A DNA stretch of 64,000 nucleotides from SVEL01 sp045125245 (lineage in GTDB: Bacteria; Bacillota; Clostridia; Lachnospirales; Lachnospiraceae). A program made the position numbers and the translations under genes. The DNA lies in assembly GCA_045125245.1 (NCBI GenBank), contig JBGVNF010000074.1, positions 47,440 through 111,439 of the forward strand. Reading direction: 5' to 3'. Numbering within the stretch: the stretch's first letter is position 1; each line of letters starts with the position of its first letter. Of this stretch, positions 1-8,594 are shown piece after piece. Under the pieces are notes generated by a model. The model was given only the letters and a program-made list of their open reading frames with translations. It searched no databases and had not been told where the DNA came from.

Positions 1-109
1 GCGGTGATATATATCCATTTATTTAGTTAATTGTAGCTATATCGCAACTAAAAAATAAAAGGATATTTAATCATAAATATAACTTAATAAGGATAATAGG
101 AGGTCAACT

Positions 110-1069
110 ATGTCACTTGAAGTGAAAAATTTAGTAAAAAAGTATGGAGAAAAGACAGTAGTAAACGACTTGAGCTTTAAAATGGAAGAGCCGGGCGTTT
201 ATGCTTTACTTGGTACCAATGGTGCAGGTAAGACTACTACTATAAGAATTATCTTAGGTATGTTGTCTTATGATTCTGGTCAGGTTCTTTGGAATGGTAA
301 AGATATCGATCCTATGAGCATCAATTTAGGCTATCTTGCAGAGGAGAGAGGTTTATATCCTAAGTTCACACTAATGGATCAGCTTCTTTATTTTGCTAAG
401 CTTAAGAATGTTCCAAAGGCACTTGCGAAGGAGAGAATCAAGTATTGGGCAGAAAGATTGGAAGTTGCAGAATATTTGTATCAGCCAGTTGAGGAGAATA
501 AAAAGAAGAGCTTGAGTAAGAAAAAGAATAAGCCAAAGACAGCGGATATGTTATCAAAAGGTAATCAGCAAAAGATTCAGCTTATGGCAGCGCTTCTTTC
601 AGATCCAGAGTTTATCGTTTTAGATGAGCCACTTAGTGGTCTTGATCCTGTAAATACAGATTTATTTAAGGGAATTATAAAAGAGCTTATAGATGCGAAG
701 AAATACATAATTATGTCAAGTCATCAGATGCCTACAATTGAAGAATTCTGTAAGGATATTACTATTCTCAATAGAGGAAATGTAGTATTGCAGGGTGACT
801 TAAATGAGATTAAGAAAAGCTATGGTCGAGTAAATATGTTTGTTAAGTGTGAGGGCAAGGATATTAAGCCATATATTGAAAGCTTTAATCTTAAGGTGGT
901 TAATGAGACACCAGACGGATATCAGCTTAAGGTGACTGGTGAGAAACAGGCTGGCGAGTTTTTAACAAAGCTTGTAGAAGATAAGGTTACAGTTATCAAA
1001 TTTGAGCTTCGTGAGCCATCCTTACATGAAATTTTTGTTGAAAAGGTAGGCGATGCTCATGAAGAATAA
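110..1069 (+). CDS. ABC transporter ATP-binding protein, NatA-like
   Basis: ATPase subunit of an ABC-2 type exporter. Walker A GTNGAGKTTT lies at residues 35-44, the signature LSKGNQQK near 147 and Walker B VLDEPLSGLDP near 168. A lysine-rich insertion (about residues 125-143) precedes the signature. The C-terminal ~90 residues form the extra domain typical of NatA/YhaQ-type ATPases. The start ATG follows an AGGAGG site. Its stop lies inside the next gene, and two membrane subunits follow, so the three genes form one operon. NatA-type systems export Na+ or drugs/peptides; the substrate here cannot be told from sequence. Confidence 0.93.
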   Translation: MSLEVKNLVKKYGEKTVVNDLSFKMEEPGVYALLGTNGAGKTTTIRIILGMLSYDSGQVLWNGKDIDPMSINLGYLAEERGLYPKFTLMDQLLYFAKLKNVPKALAKERIKYWAERLEVAEYLYQPVEENKKKSLSKKKNKPKTADMLSKGNQQKIQLMAALLSDPEFIVLDEPLSGLDPVNTDLFKGIIKELIDAKKYIIMSSHQMPTIEEFCKDITILNRGNVVLQGDLNEIKKSYGRVNMFVKCEGKDIKPYIESFNLKVVNETPDGYQLKVTGEKQAGEFLTKLVEDKVTVIKFELREPSLHEIFVEKVGDAHEE

Positions 1070-2450
1070 ATTTACAGGTGTGATGAATGTATTTAAGTTT
1101 TCATACATGCAGATTTTAAAATCTAAAGTATTTATCATCTCAACATTGATTTTTATGGCTGTAGCATTATTGGCTTTACCGATATCAACAGCTATATCTA
1201 GAGCAGGAAAAGATGAGGTTAAGATAGATAATTCAGAATATATTGGAAATGTATATGTATGTGACGAAGCATTGGATGGTAAATTAGGAGAAAGCTTGGT
1301 TGACATAATTAAGCAAGATTCTGTATATAGTCAGAAAAACATTAGCATAATATCTAAAGAAGAATATGATAAGACATTCGATGATATAAAAGCGTCTGAA
1401 AATGGAGATTTATTGGTTGACATAAAATTTGATGATTCACCAATTAGTATGGATTACGGCTTTTCGTATGTAGTCTTTTATGGAGAAAAGATAGATGAGC
1501 TTAAAGATGCTGCTGATGAATTTTCATTGTATATTGATACCATTCACAAGGAAGCATTAGGTAAAATATTTATCTCTACAGAGGAAGGTATAGACCTTGT
1601 ATCTTACAATTATTTAAGTGAAGTTGTAATGATTGATGAGGCCGGAAATGTAGTAGAGGATGAAACGGGACTTGATAATGCGCAGTACTGGATAACCTAT
1701 GTATTTTTATTTGTAGCCATGATGGGAATTACATTTTTAGGTCAGAAGGTATCAGACCAGATTGTTACAGAGAAATCTTCTAAGGTTATTGAATATATTA
1801 TGACATCAATTAAGCCGATGGCACTGGTTGCTGGAAAGATTATGGCATGTATTGCTAATATATTTACATTGTTTGGCTTGACAGTAGTTTCTTTCGTGTG
1901 TTCTTTATTTATTAATGGATTATTATTTAAGAATTCAGATGGAAGCATGTATATTCCTGAATTTGTAAAGGCTATTACTGATAAACAGTTATTTGAAGGT
2001 CTTAGCGTTATAAATGTTGTTTCATCAGTGTTTGTGTTTGTTTTAGGATTTATCGTATATGGATTACTTGCAGGTGTATCAGGTGCTATGGTATCTAAAA
2101 TAGAGGAAATGGCAGAAGGAATGAAGCTTTTCTCATTTGCGATGATTATAGGTGCATACATAGTAATTGCGTATATGTCAACTGCTATGACTGGAAATGA
2201 CTGGGGAGTAGTTACTAATTTTGTATATTTATTCCCATTGTGTTCACCATTTATTGTACCAGCATCTCTTTTCCTAGGAAAAATGTCAGTAGGCTTGGGA
2301 TTATTATCGGTAGGCATATTGCTTGTTACAATGGTTCTACTCTTATATTTTGTATCAGGAATATATGAATATCTTATTTATTATAGTGGTGCACCATTGA
2401 AGCTTAAAGAACTTATAAAATTATTTAGAAAAAAAGGGGGTGCTAAGTAA
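1059..2450 (+). CDS. ABC-2 type permease, NatB/YhaP-like
   Basis: Membrane subunit for the preceding ATPase. An N-terminal transmembrane segment (about residues 19-37) is followed by a ~170-residue extracellular domain and then five or six membrane segments, the layout of NatB/YhaP permeases. The motif EKSSKVIEYIMTSIKP after the second membrane segment is typical of the family. I choose ATG 1059 over ATG 1053 because GGTAGG at 1045-1050 is correctly spaced only for the later one. It overlaps the ATPase stop and is joined to the next gene by a TAATG overlap. Confidence 0.88.
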   Translation: MKNKFTGVMNVFKFSYMQILKSKVFIISTLIFMAVALLALPISTAISRAGKDEVKIDNSEYIGNVYVCDEALDGKLGESLVDIIKQDSVYSQKNISIISKEEYDKTFDDIKASENGDLLVDIKFDDSPISMDYGFSYVVFYGEKIDELKDAADEFSLYIDTIHKEALGKIFISTEEGIDLVSYNYLSEVVMIDEAGNVVEDETGLDNAQYWITYVFLFVAMMGITFLGQKVSDQIVTEKSSKVIEYIMTSIKPMALVAGKIMACIANIFTLFGLTVVSFVCSLFINGLLFKNSDGSMYIPEFVKAITDKQLFEGLSVINVVSSVFVFVLGFIVYGLLAGVSGAMVSKIEEMAEGMKLFSFAMIIGAYIVIAYMSTAMTGNDWGVVTNFVYLFPLCSPFIVPASLFLGKMSVGLGLLSVGILLVTMVLLLYFVSGIYEYLIYYSGAPLKLKELIKLFRKKGGAK

Positions 2451-3775
2451 TGGAAAAGAAGGGAATGTTTACGGGCTGGAAGGATGTCTTTTCCTTTACA
2501 GCAACTCAAGAACTTAAAGGAGGAAAATATAAGGGAACTACCATAATAATAGGTATATTTATAGCTTTAATATTTGGGGCTATAAGTGTAATTATGGCGC
2601 TTACACAGCTTGAGGATGATGAAAAGGTTGAGGTGGAGAATGATTTCTTAAATAAGATTAATAAAGTATATCTTGTTGAAAATGAAATTTTAGAAGATGA
2701 TTTGATGAATACTCTTATATCATCAGCGTTGTCCTTAGAAGGAGCCGTACCTAATGCGTTTGAAGTAGAACATATTACAAAGGATAAAATTACAGAGAAT
2801 GTATCTAACGAGAAAACATTGATTGTGGAATTAATTTGTAATACAGATGGTGATTATAAGGAAATATCTTTTAATGCTGTAGTTCCAGAAGGTGATAAGG
2901 ATAGAAAAGATGATGCTGAAGAATATCTTAGCTATGTGACCACTTATATTGATATATATGGAACTACAATAGCTGGAGTTCAACCAGAGGATATGCCTTA
3001 TTTTGTGGCACCTTATTTGACACAAGCTGTGTCAGTAAATGATAAGGTTCAAAATATGGCTATATGGCTTGTAGGTATGTTTGTGCCGATGATTTTTTCT
3101 GCATTGTTATTTGCAATGATAATTTTATATGGTCAAAATATTACTAAGATAGTATGCGCAGAGAAATCGTCGAAACTTATGGAAATGATGCTTACTTCTG
3201 TAAGACCATACGCACTTATAGCAGGTAAGATATTAGCTACTGTTTCCCTTGCATTAGGTCAGGTGTTGATTTGGGTAGCATGTGGTTTTGGCGGATATTT
3301 TCTTGGAACAGTAATAGCTGACGTAATTAATCCAGATTATGTTAACTATGTTGATACTGTTATAGACTTGTTTGTAGCTAGTAACGGAGCTGGTGCATTT
3401 ACATGGTATTCAGTTGTATTAGCGTTTGTATTTGTGGCAGTAGGATTTTTAGCATATTCCGTATTTGCTGGATTTATGGCATCTTCTGTTAGTAAGATAG
3501 AAGATTTATCAAATGTTATGCAGATATTCCAGCTTCCAGTTATGATTGGTTGGATGGCAGCATATCTTATTCCAATAATTGATAGTAAGCTGTTGAATTC
3601 TATTGTTCACATATTCCCACTTAGTGCACCGTTCTTAGTGCCGGGTAACGTAATCATCGGAAAATGTGGAATAATTGAGGCTATATTGTCACTTGTACTT
3701 CTTGTAGCGGTAACAGTAGGCTGTATTATATTAACTGGTAAGGTATATAAGAATAAGGTATTCTATAGAAAGTAA
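2450..3775 (+). CDS. ABC-2 type permease, second subunit
   Basis: Second NatB-like membrane subunit, 441 residues, parallel in layout to its neighbour: one N-terminal membrane segment, an extracellular domain rich in Asp/Glu, then the family motif EKSSKLMEMMLTSVRP and several membrane segments. Translation starts at an ATG overlapping the previous stop by one base. The two permeases probably form a heterodimer with the shared ATPase. The operon ends at the hairpin at 3788-3840. Confidence 0.88.
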   Translation: MEKKGMFTGWKDVFSFTATQELKGGKYKGTTIIIGIFIALIFGAISVIMALTQLEDDEKVEVENDFLNKINKVYLVENEILEDDLMNTLISSALSLEGAVPNAFEVEHITKDKITENVSNEKTLIVELICNTDGDYKEISFNAVVPEGDKDRKDDAEEYLSYVTTYIDIYGTTIAGVQPEDMPYFVAPYLTQAVSVNDKVQNMAIWLVGMFVPMIFSALLFAMIILYGQNITKIVCAEKSSKLMEMMLTSVRPYALIAGKILATVSLALGQVLIWVACGFGGYFLGTVIADVINPDYVNYVDTVIDLFVASNGAGAFTWYSVVLAFVFVAVGFLAYSVFAGFMASSVSKIEDLSNVMQIFQLPVMIGWMAAYLIPIIDSKLLNSIVHIFPLSAPFLVPGNVIIGKCGIIEAILSLVLLVAVTVGCIILTGKVYKNKVFYRK

Positions 3776-3787
3776 TGATTCTATTGT

Positions 3788-3840
3788 CAAAAGGTCATTA
3801 ACCATATGTATTTACACATAAATGGTTATATGACCTTTTG
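3788..3840. repeat. Dispersed hairpin element, copy 1
   Basis: Long near-perfect inverted repeat with arms beginning CAAAAGGTCATTAACC and ending GGTTATATGACCTTTTG around a short loop. It lies directly after the ABC operon and may act as a bidirectional terminator. A nearly identical hairpin with the same outer sequence is at 26098-26158, so this is a repeated element rather than a unique terminator. Confidence 0.8.
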
Positions 3841-3863
3841 TGTAGAAATGTTAGGTAGATTAT

Positions 3864-4550
3864 ATGAAGAATGAGAAGATTAAAAAAAATATAAAAAGAG
3901 CGGCAATTGGTGTTGGAATATTGATTATCGCAGGTGTGGTAGCTGTGGCTGGCATAAATATATTTGTTATAGGAACTACTAGTGGCAGAATTCTCAATGT
4001 GGATGAAGCTGGCAAAAAGAATGATATTGACTGTATAATAGTTCTTGGTGCTGGTGTCAGAGCAGATGGAACACCGAGCCTAATGCTAAGAGACCGTTTG
4101 GAAAAAACTATTGAGTTATATAATGCTGGTGTATCAAAAACTATAATTGTAAGTGGTGATCATAGAACAACGGATTATGATGAAGTAAATACCATGAAGA
4201 ACTATTTAATAGAAGCTGGAATTCCATCAGAATGTATATTTATGGACCATGGCGGATTATCTACATATGATAGTATGTATCGAGCAGTTAATATATTTGA
4301 TGTAAAAAAAGCAATTATAGTGACTCAGAAGTATCATATGTATAGAGCAATATACGTTGCTAAAAGCTTTGGAATAGATGCCTACGGTGTATGCGCTAAG
4401 GAGGTTTCTTATAGCGGACAGACTAAAAGAAGTGTAAGAGAAGTTTTAGCAAGAATAAAAGATATGGCCTATTGTATAACAAAGCCGGAGGCTACAGTCA
4501 CTGGCGATAAGATATCATTGGAGGAAAGTGGAGATATAACAAATGACTAA
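3864..4550 (+). CDS. SanA/YdcF-like (DUF218/ElyC) membrane-anchored protein
   Basis: 228 residues: one N-terminal membrane anchor (about 13-35), then a DUF218 domain. Seen are IIVLGAGVRADGTPS (about 58-72), RLEKTIELYNAG, IIVSGD and the closing TQKYHMYRA segment typical of SanA/YdcF proteins. Family members influence envelope integrity and vancomycin sensitivity in enterobacteria, but the biochemical reaction is not established. It overlaps the next gene by 8 bases, implying co-translation. Confidence 0.85.
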   Translation: MKNEKIKKNIKRAAIGVGILIIAGVVAVAGINIFVIGTTSGRILNVDEAGKKNDIDCIIVLGAGVRADGTPSLMLRDRLEKTIELYNAGVSKTIIVSGDHRTTDYDEVNTMKNYLIEAGIPSECIFMDHGGLSTYDSMYRAVNIFDVKKAIIVTQKYHMYRAIYVAKSFGIDAYGVCAKEVSYSGQTKRSVREVLARIKDMAYCITKPEATVTGDKISLEESGDITND

Positions 4551-5427
4551 AAAGAAGTTTGTCTCTAGAATAGCAGCATCCATAACTGCTTTAGCTACTG
4601 TCATAGGTGCAGGCTTTGGCATACATCATATAAATAAGGAGTCCGATACAAAGACTAAAAAGCCTGAAGGTAGTATTGAAATACATTTTATCGATGTAGG
4701 ACAGGGAGATGCTACACTTATAAAGTGTGATGGTCAGACCTTATTAATAGATGCAGGGGAGAATGATAAGGGTAGTCAGGTGTGGAGCTATCTTAAAAGT
4801 CAAAATGTTGATAAGCTAGATTATGTTATAGGAACTCATCCTGATTCTGATCACATAGGTGGTATGGATGTTATTATTTATAAGTTTGATTGTACCAATG
4901 TGTTTATGTCGCCTTTTAAGAAAGATACAAGGACTTATGAGGATGTAATAAATGCAGCTAAAAGTAAGAATAATAAGATAACATATCCAAAAACGGGTGA
5001 TACTTATAAGCTAGGAGGAGCTACATTTACTATAGTGGCTCCTAATGGCGAATATGAGGATGCTAATAATTCATCTATAGGAATATATCTAAAGTACGGT
5101 GAAAGAAGCTATCTTTTTACAGGAGATGCTGAATACGAAGCTGAAGAGGATATATTGGAAAGTGGATTAAATATCGATGCAGATGTGTATAAAGCAGGCC
5201 ATCATGGCAGCAGAACATCCTCGTCAGATGAATTTTTAGAAAAAGTGACACCAAAATATGTGGTGGTTAGTTGTGGGGAAGATAATTCTTATGGACATCC
5301 ACATGCAGCTATATTAAATTATTGTAGAATTGAAAAAATACCGTTGTATAGAACTGATAAACAAGGTACAATTGTTTTAAAGTCAGACGGTGAAAAAATA
5401 GAGTGGAATATGGCACCATCAGAGTAA
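4543..5427 (+). CDS. ComEC/Rec2-like metallo-beta-lactamase-fold protein
   Basis: 294 residues. An N-terminal membrane segment or signal (about 9-28) precedes a metallo-beta-lactamase fold: FIDVGQGDATLI, the metal motif THPDSDHIGG, TGDAE and GHHGSRTSS. This matches the stand-alone version of the C-terminal ComEC domain, found as a secreted or membrane-tethered hydrolase in many Firmicutes, possibly a nuclease or phosphodiesterase. The substrate is unknown. It overlaps the SanA-like gene. Confidence 0.87.
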   Translation: MTKKKFVSRIAASITALATVIGAGFGIHHINKESDTKTKKPEGSIEIHFIDVGQGDATLIKCDGQTLLIDAGENDKGSQVWSYLKSQNVDKLDYVIGTHPDSDHIGGMDVIIYKFDCTNVFMSPFKKDTRTYEDVINAAKSKNNKITYPKTGDTYKLGGATFTIVAPNGEYEDANNSSIGIYLKYGERSYLFTGDAEYEAEEDILESGLNIDADVYKAGHHGSRTSSSDEFLEKVTPKYVVVSCGEDNSYGHPHAAILNYCRIEKIPLYRTDKQGTIVLKSDGEKIEWNMAPSE

Positions 5428-5452
5428 GAGAGCTGGCGGTGCTTTTTGAGTT

Positions 5453-5771
5453 AATATAGATTAGGGTATTATTAGCCCTGATTATGGGTTAGTGAGTCAT
5501 ATTGTGCAAGCTTTATACTGTATTTTCACATGCTACGAATATTTGATTTTCTAAATACTTTGATAAAATTTATTGATAACGTACGTGACCGGCTCATATG
5601 CTCCATCCATGGAGCTATTCGCCTTTTCCTAACATCGTGTTAGGAAATCACTAGGATTTACAAAGTATTAAGAAAATCTAAATATTCTTCGCTATCGTGA
5701 AAGATACAGTACAAAGTTGTACAATATGAGAGATAAGCTTGATAAAGGGCTAATGATACCCTAATCTATAT
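5453..5771. repeat. Giant imperfect palindrome (~320 bp) upstream of GH5 gene
   Basis: The left arm 5453-5573 and the reverse complement of 5652-5771 align over almost their whole length, e.g. AATATAGATTAGGGTAT at both outer ends and shared blocks TCATATTGT, CTGTAT, GAATATTT and ATTTTCT. The ~78-base centre holds two smaller hairpins (CTCCATCCATGGAG; CCTAACA/TGTTAGG). As RNA this would fold into one very long rod. It fills the 372-base gap between genes, and I see no ORF in it. The right end is 28 bases before the GH5 start. Confidence 0.85.
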
Positions 5772-5799
5772 TAGGGTATAGAACTAGTAGGAGGTGCGT

Positions 5800-7140
5800 A
5801 TGAAAAAGGGTATAAAATTATATGTGTGTAAGATACTTGTAGGTATGAGTTTAATTTTATTATGTGGCTGTAGTTGTGGTGAGGATGATTCTAGAATAGC
5901 TAGTAGTGATGAAACCAGTGCTGTTAATAGTGAGAGCACTAGTATGGATGTGACTGTTAGCGGGGATGTTTCAGAGGAAGATACGACGAATATAGATGAA
6001 GAGGCATCAAGGGAGCAGGAATCAAGGGAGCAGGAATCGAGGGAGCAGGAATCGAAGGAGCAGGTATCAAGAGAGCAGGCATCAAGAGAGCAGGCATCAA
6101 GAGAGCAAGCTTCGAGGGAGCAGGCATCAAGAGAACAGGCATCAAAGGAGCAAGCGTCAAGAGAGCAAGCTTCGAAAGAGCAAGCATCAAAGGAGGTTGC
6201 GACTAAGAAACCGGCTATAGATGATAAAGGGAAAACTCCCTATGAGGCTCATGGAAGATTGCAGGTTAGTGGAACTAAGTTGGTAGATCAGTATGGTACA
6301 CCTTATCAGTTAAAGGGTGCTAGTACTCATGGTATGGCTTGGTTTCCGCAGTATGTAAGCTATGATACTTTTAAGTATATGAGAGATTCTTTTGGTGTGA
6401 ATGTGGTGCGTCTTGCTATGTATACTGCAGAATATAACGGATATTGCGAAGGCGGAGATAAGAACTATTTAAAGTCTTTAGTTAAGCAAGGTGTACAGGC
6501 TGCCACAGATTTGGGGTTATATGTAATAATTGACTGGCATATACTTCATGACTTGACACCACATAAATACAAGTCAGATGCTATAGAGTTCTTTAGAGAG
6601 ATGTCTAATACATATAAAGATTACGATAATATTATATATGAAATTTGTAATGAGCCAAATGGTAATACAAGCTGGACAGATATAAAAGCTTATGCTAATG
6701 AAGTGATACCTGTAATTCGTGGAAATGATAAGGATGCTATCATTATAGTAGGTACTCCTACTTGGTCTCAGGATGTGGATATAGCGTCAAAGGATAAGAT
6801 AACAGGATATGATAATATCATGTATAGTTTACATTATTATGCGGCTACTCATAAGCAGTGGTTAAGAGATAAGGCGCAGACAGCTATTAATAATGGTTGT
6901 GCATTATTTGTTTCAGAGTTTAGTATATGTGATGCGTCTGGCAATGGAGGATTAGATATAGCAGAGGCAAATAAATGGATAGATTTCCTTAATAAGAATA
7001 GTATAAGCTATGTAGGTTGGAATTTGTCCAATAAGGCAGAGACTAGTGCGATGTTCCAAAGCTGGTGTGGTAAGATAAGTGGCTTTGAGGATTCGGAGTT
7101 AACAGATTGGGCGAAGTGGTTGAGGGATGCAATTCGGTAG
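5800..7140 (+). CDS. Lipoprotein glycoside hydrolase family 5 (endoglucanase-like)
   Basis: 446 residues. A lipoprotein signal peptide ends in the lipobox LLCGC (Cys24). A Ser/Thr/Glu-rich linker follows, with about a dozen tandem SREQA/SREQE/SKEQA pentads at residues 69-131, then a GH5 catalytic domain from about residue 145. The general acid is Glu285 in ICNEPNG and the nucleophile Glu373 in LFVSEFSI. It probably cleaves beta-1,4-glucan-type plant polysaccharide at the cell surface. ATG 5800 is preferred to GTG 5794, which lies inside the AGGAGGTG ribosome site. Confidence 0.92.
   Translation: MKKGIKLYVCKILVGMSLILLCGCSCGEDDSRIASSDETSAVNSESTSMDVTVSGDVSEEDTTNIDEEASREQESREQESREQESKEQVSREQASREQASREQASREQASREQASKEQASREQASKEQASKEVATKKPAIDDKGKTPYEAHGRLQVSGTKLVDQYGTPYQLKGASTHGMAWFPQYVSYDTFKYMRDSFGVNVVRLAMYTAEYNGYCEGGDKNYLKSLVKQGVQAATDLGLYVIIDWHILHDLTPHKYKSDAIEFFREMSNTYKDYDNIIYEICNEPNGNTSWTDIKAYANEVIPVIRGNDKDAIIIVGTPTWSQDVDIASKDKITGYDNIMYSLHYYAATHKQWLRDKAQTAINNGCALFVSEFSICDASGNGGLDIAEANKWIDFLNKNSISYVGWNLSNKAETSAMFQSWCGKISGFEDSELTDWAKWLRDAIR
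6001..6195 (+). repeat. Tandem 15-bp coding repeat (SREQA linker)
   Basis: Thirteen 15-bp units of the type GCATCAAGAGAGCAG within the GH5 gene encode the Glu/Arg/Ser-rich linker. Units differ mostly by silent changes and by A/E or R/K swaps. Copy number is likely to vary between strains by slippage. Other reading frames stay open through the array only because of the repetition. Confidence 0.9.
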
Positions 7141-7318
7141 ATGAAACCCGAGCTAAGGATTACACTGCGGCGGAGAAGAAGATGTTGCTAAAGCAACCCG
7201 CCGCAGGCGGATAATCTCGCAAAGCGGAGCAAGTCCCTCTAGATAGAGGGATTTAGGGAGATGATGCTGACTTGTACGCTTTGTTATATAGTTTGATTGA
7301 AAAAAATAAAAAAATATG
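7141..7318 (+). other. Structured spacer after GH5 gene
   Basis: No ORF. Several local hairpins are visible: GCGGCGG/CCGCCGC around 7169-7206 enclosing GTTGCTAAAGCAAC, CCCTCTAGATAGAGGG around 7233, and a longer inverted repeat pairing CAAAGCGGAGCAAGTC (about 7215-7230) with GACTTGTACGCTTTG (about 7269-7283). It probably includes the GH5 terminator, but no U-tract follows directly, so the role is uncertain. Confidence 0.45.
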
Positions 7319-7347
7319 TTGACAAATTTTTTTTAATAAAATATACT
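7319..7347 (+). promoter_or_regulatory. Promoter of the fatty-acid synthesis operon
   Basis: Consensus -35 TTGACA (7319-7324), a 17-base spacer, and -10 TATACT (7342-7347). It is placed 68 bases before acpP and overlaps the FabT-like palindromes just downstream. Confidence 0.85.
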
Positions 7348-7383
7348 TTGAATATCAAAATATTTTGATTTCAAAATTTTTGA
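7347..7383 (+). promoter_or_regulatory. Candidate FabT operators (two palindromes)
   Basis: TTTGAATATCAAA (7347-7359) and TTTTGATTTCAAAA (7363-7376), with a further TTTTTGAT half-site at 7377-7382. These match the known FabT recognition pattern, TTTGA and TCAAA arms around a short centre. They begin at the end of the -10 element, where a bound repressor would block transcription of the fab operon. A FabT-like protein is encoded at 60616-61068. Confidence 0.65.
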
Positions 7384-7414
7384 TGCAACAAATTATTTTT
7401 AAGGAGAATAAAAA

Positions 7415-7645
7415 ATGTTAGAAAAGATTCAGTCAATCGTAGCAGAGCAGTTAAGCTGTGACGCATCAGAGGTAACTTTAACAGCAAGTTTTAAGGAAGA
7501 CTTAAATGCAGACTCTTTAGATTTATTCGAGTTAGTTATGGCTCTTGAAGAAGAGTACAATGTTGAGATTCCTTCTGAGGACTTAGCACAGTTAAACACA
7601 GTTGAAGATGTAATTAAGTACCTTAATGCAAAAGGAGTAGAATAA
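7415..7645 (+). CDS. acpP: Acyl carrier protein
   Basis: 76 residues, the usual ACP size. The 4'-phosphopantetheine attachment serine is in NADSLDLFELVM. It carries growing acyl chains for the fatty-acid synthase enzymes encoded next to it. It is the first gene of the operon, with AAGGAG upstream, and only 4 bases separate it from fabD. Confidence 0.96.
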   Translation: MLEKIQSIVAEQLSCDASEVTLTASFKEDLNADSLDLFELVMALEEEYNVEIPSEDLAQLNTVEDVIKYLNAKGVE

Positions 7646-7649
7646 AGAT

Positions 7650-8582
7650 ATGATAGCATTTGTATTCCCAGGACAGGGCGCTCAGGTAGTGGGCATGGGT
7701 AAAGATTTCTATGAGAATTCAGAATTAAGTAGAGACATATTTGATGAGGCAGCTAAGCTTTTGGATTTCGATGTAAAAAAAGTTTGTTTCGAAGAAAACG
7801 AAGCAATCAATATAACAGAATACACACAGGCGGCTATGCTTACAACTTCTGTGGCAATGCTTGAGGTTTTAAAGGAAAAGGGGTTAAAACCAGATGTATG
7901 TGCGGGCCTTAGTCTTGGAGAATATTGTGCTTTAGTAGCTTCAGGGGTTATGGAGTTTGAAGATGCCTTAAAGGCAGTTAGACAGAGAGGCATTTTAATG
8001 CAAGAGGCAGTTCCTACAGGGTTAGGAGCAATGTCAGCGATTATTGGCTTAGATGGGGACGTAATAGCGGGTATATGTGAAAAGATTGAGGGAGTTTCGG
8101 TGGCAAATTATAATTGTCCGGGACAAATAGTTATTACAGGAGTTAAGGAAGCTGTAGAACAGGCTAATGAAGAATTAAAGGAGGCTGGCGCTAGAAGATG
8201 CGTAATGCTTAATGTAAGCGGACCATTCCATTCAGCTATGCTTAAGACAGCTGGTGAGGAATTATATAAGGTTCTTGAAAATGTAGAGCTTAAGAACTTT
8301 GAGATTCCATATGTTACAAATGTAACAGCTGAGTATATTACAAACGAAAGAAAGAACGAAATTAAGGAAATGTTGAAAAATCAGGTTTCATCATCAGTGC
8401 TTTGGATTCAGAGTGTTGAAAATATGATAAATCAGGGTGTTGATACATTTGTTGAGATAGGACCAGGTAAGACACTTACAGGTTTCATAAAGAAGATTGC
8501 AAAGGCGATGGACAAGGAAGTTACTACATACAATGTTGAAAAATATGAGGATGTAGAGGTTGTTGTAGAGGCACTTGCGTAA
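7650..8582 (+). CDS. fabD: Malonyl-CoA:ACP transacylase
   Basis: 310 residues. Transfers malonyl groups from CoA to ACP. Seen are the oxyanion motif FPGQGAQ (5-11), the active-site serine in AGLSLGEYCAL (about residue 88), and the histidine in GPFHSAML (about 199). Its position between acpP and fabG is the standard Clostridia order. Confidence 0.96.
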   Translation: MIAFVFPGQGAQVVGMGKDFYENSELSRDIFDEAAKLLDFDVKKVCFEENEAINITEYTQAAMLTTSVAMLEVLKEKGLKPDVCAGLSLGEYCALVASGVMEFEDALKAVRQRGILMQEAVPTGLGAMSAIIGLDGDVIAGICEKIEGVSVANYNCPGQIVITGVKEAVEQANEELKEAGARRCVMLNVSGPFHSAMLKTAGEELYKVLENVELKNFEIPYVTNVTAEYITNERKNEIKEMLKNQVSSSVLWIQSVENMINQGVDTFVEIGPGKTLTGFIKKIAKAMDKEVTTYNVEKYEDVEVVVEALA

Positions 8583-8594
8583 AGGAGAGAGGAT

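Noticed and set aside
1022..1306. Opposite-strand ORFs inside ABC, fab, ECF and synthetase genes
   Set aside because: They overlap genes with intact catalytic motifs, have no ribosome sites and no recognisable domains.
6001..6195. Possible CRISPR-like tandem repeat, and long ORFs in the other frames
   Set aside because: Units are contiguous 15-bp coding repeats without spacers and lie in frame inside the GH5 gene.
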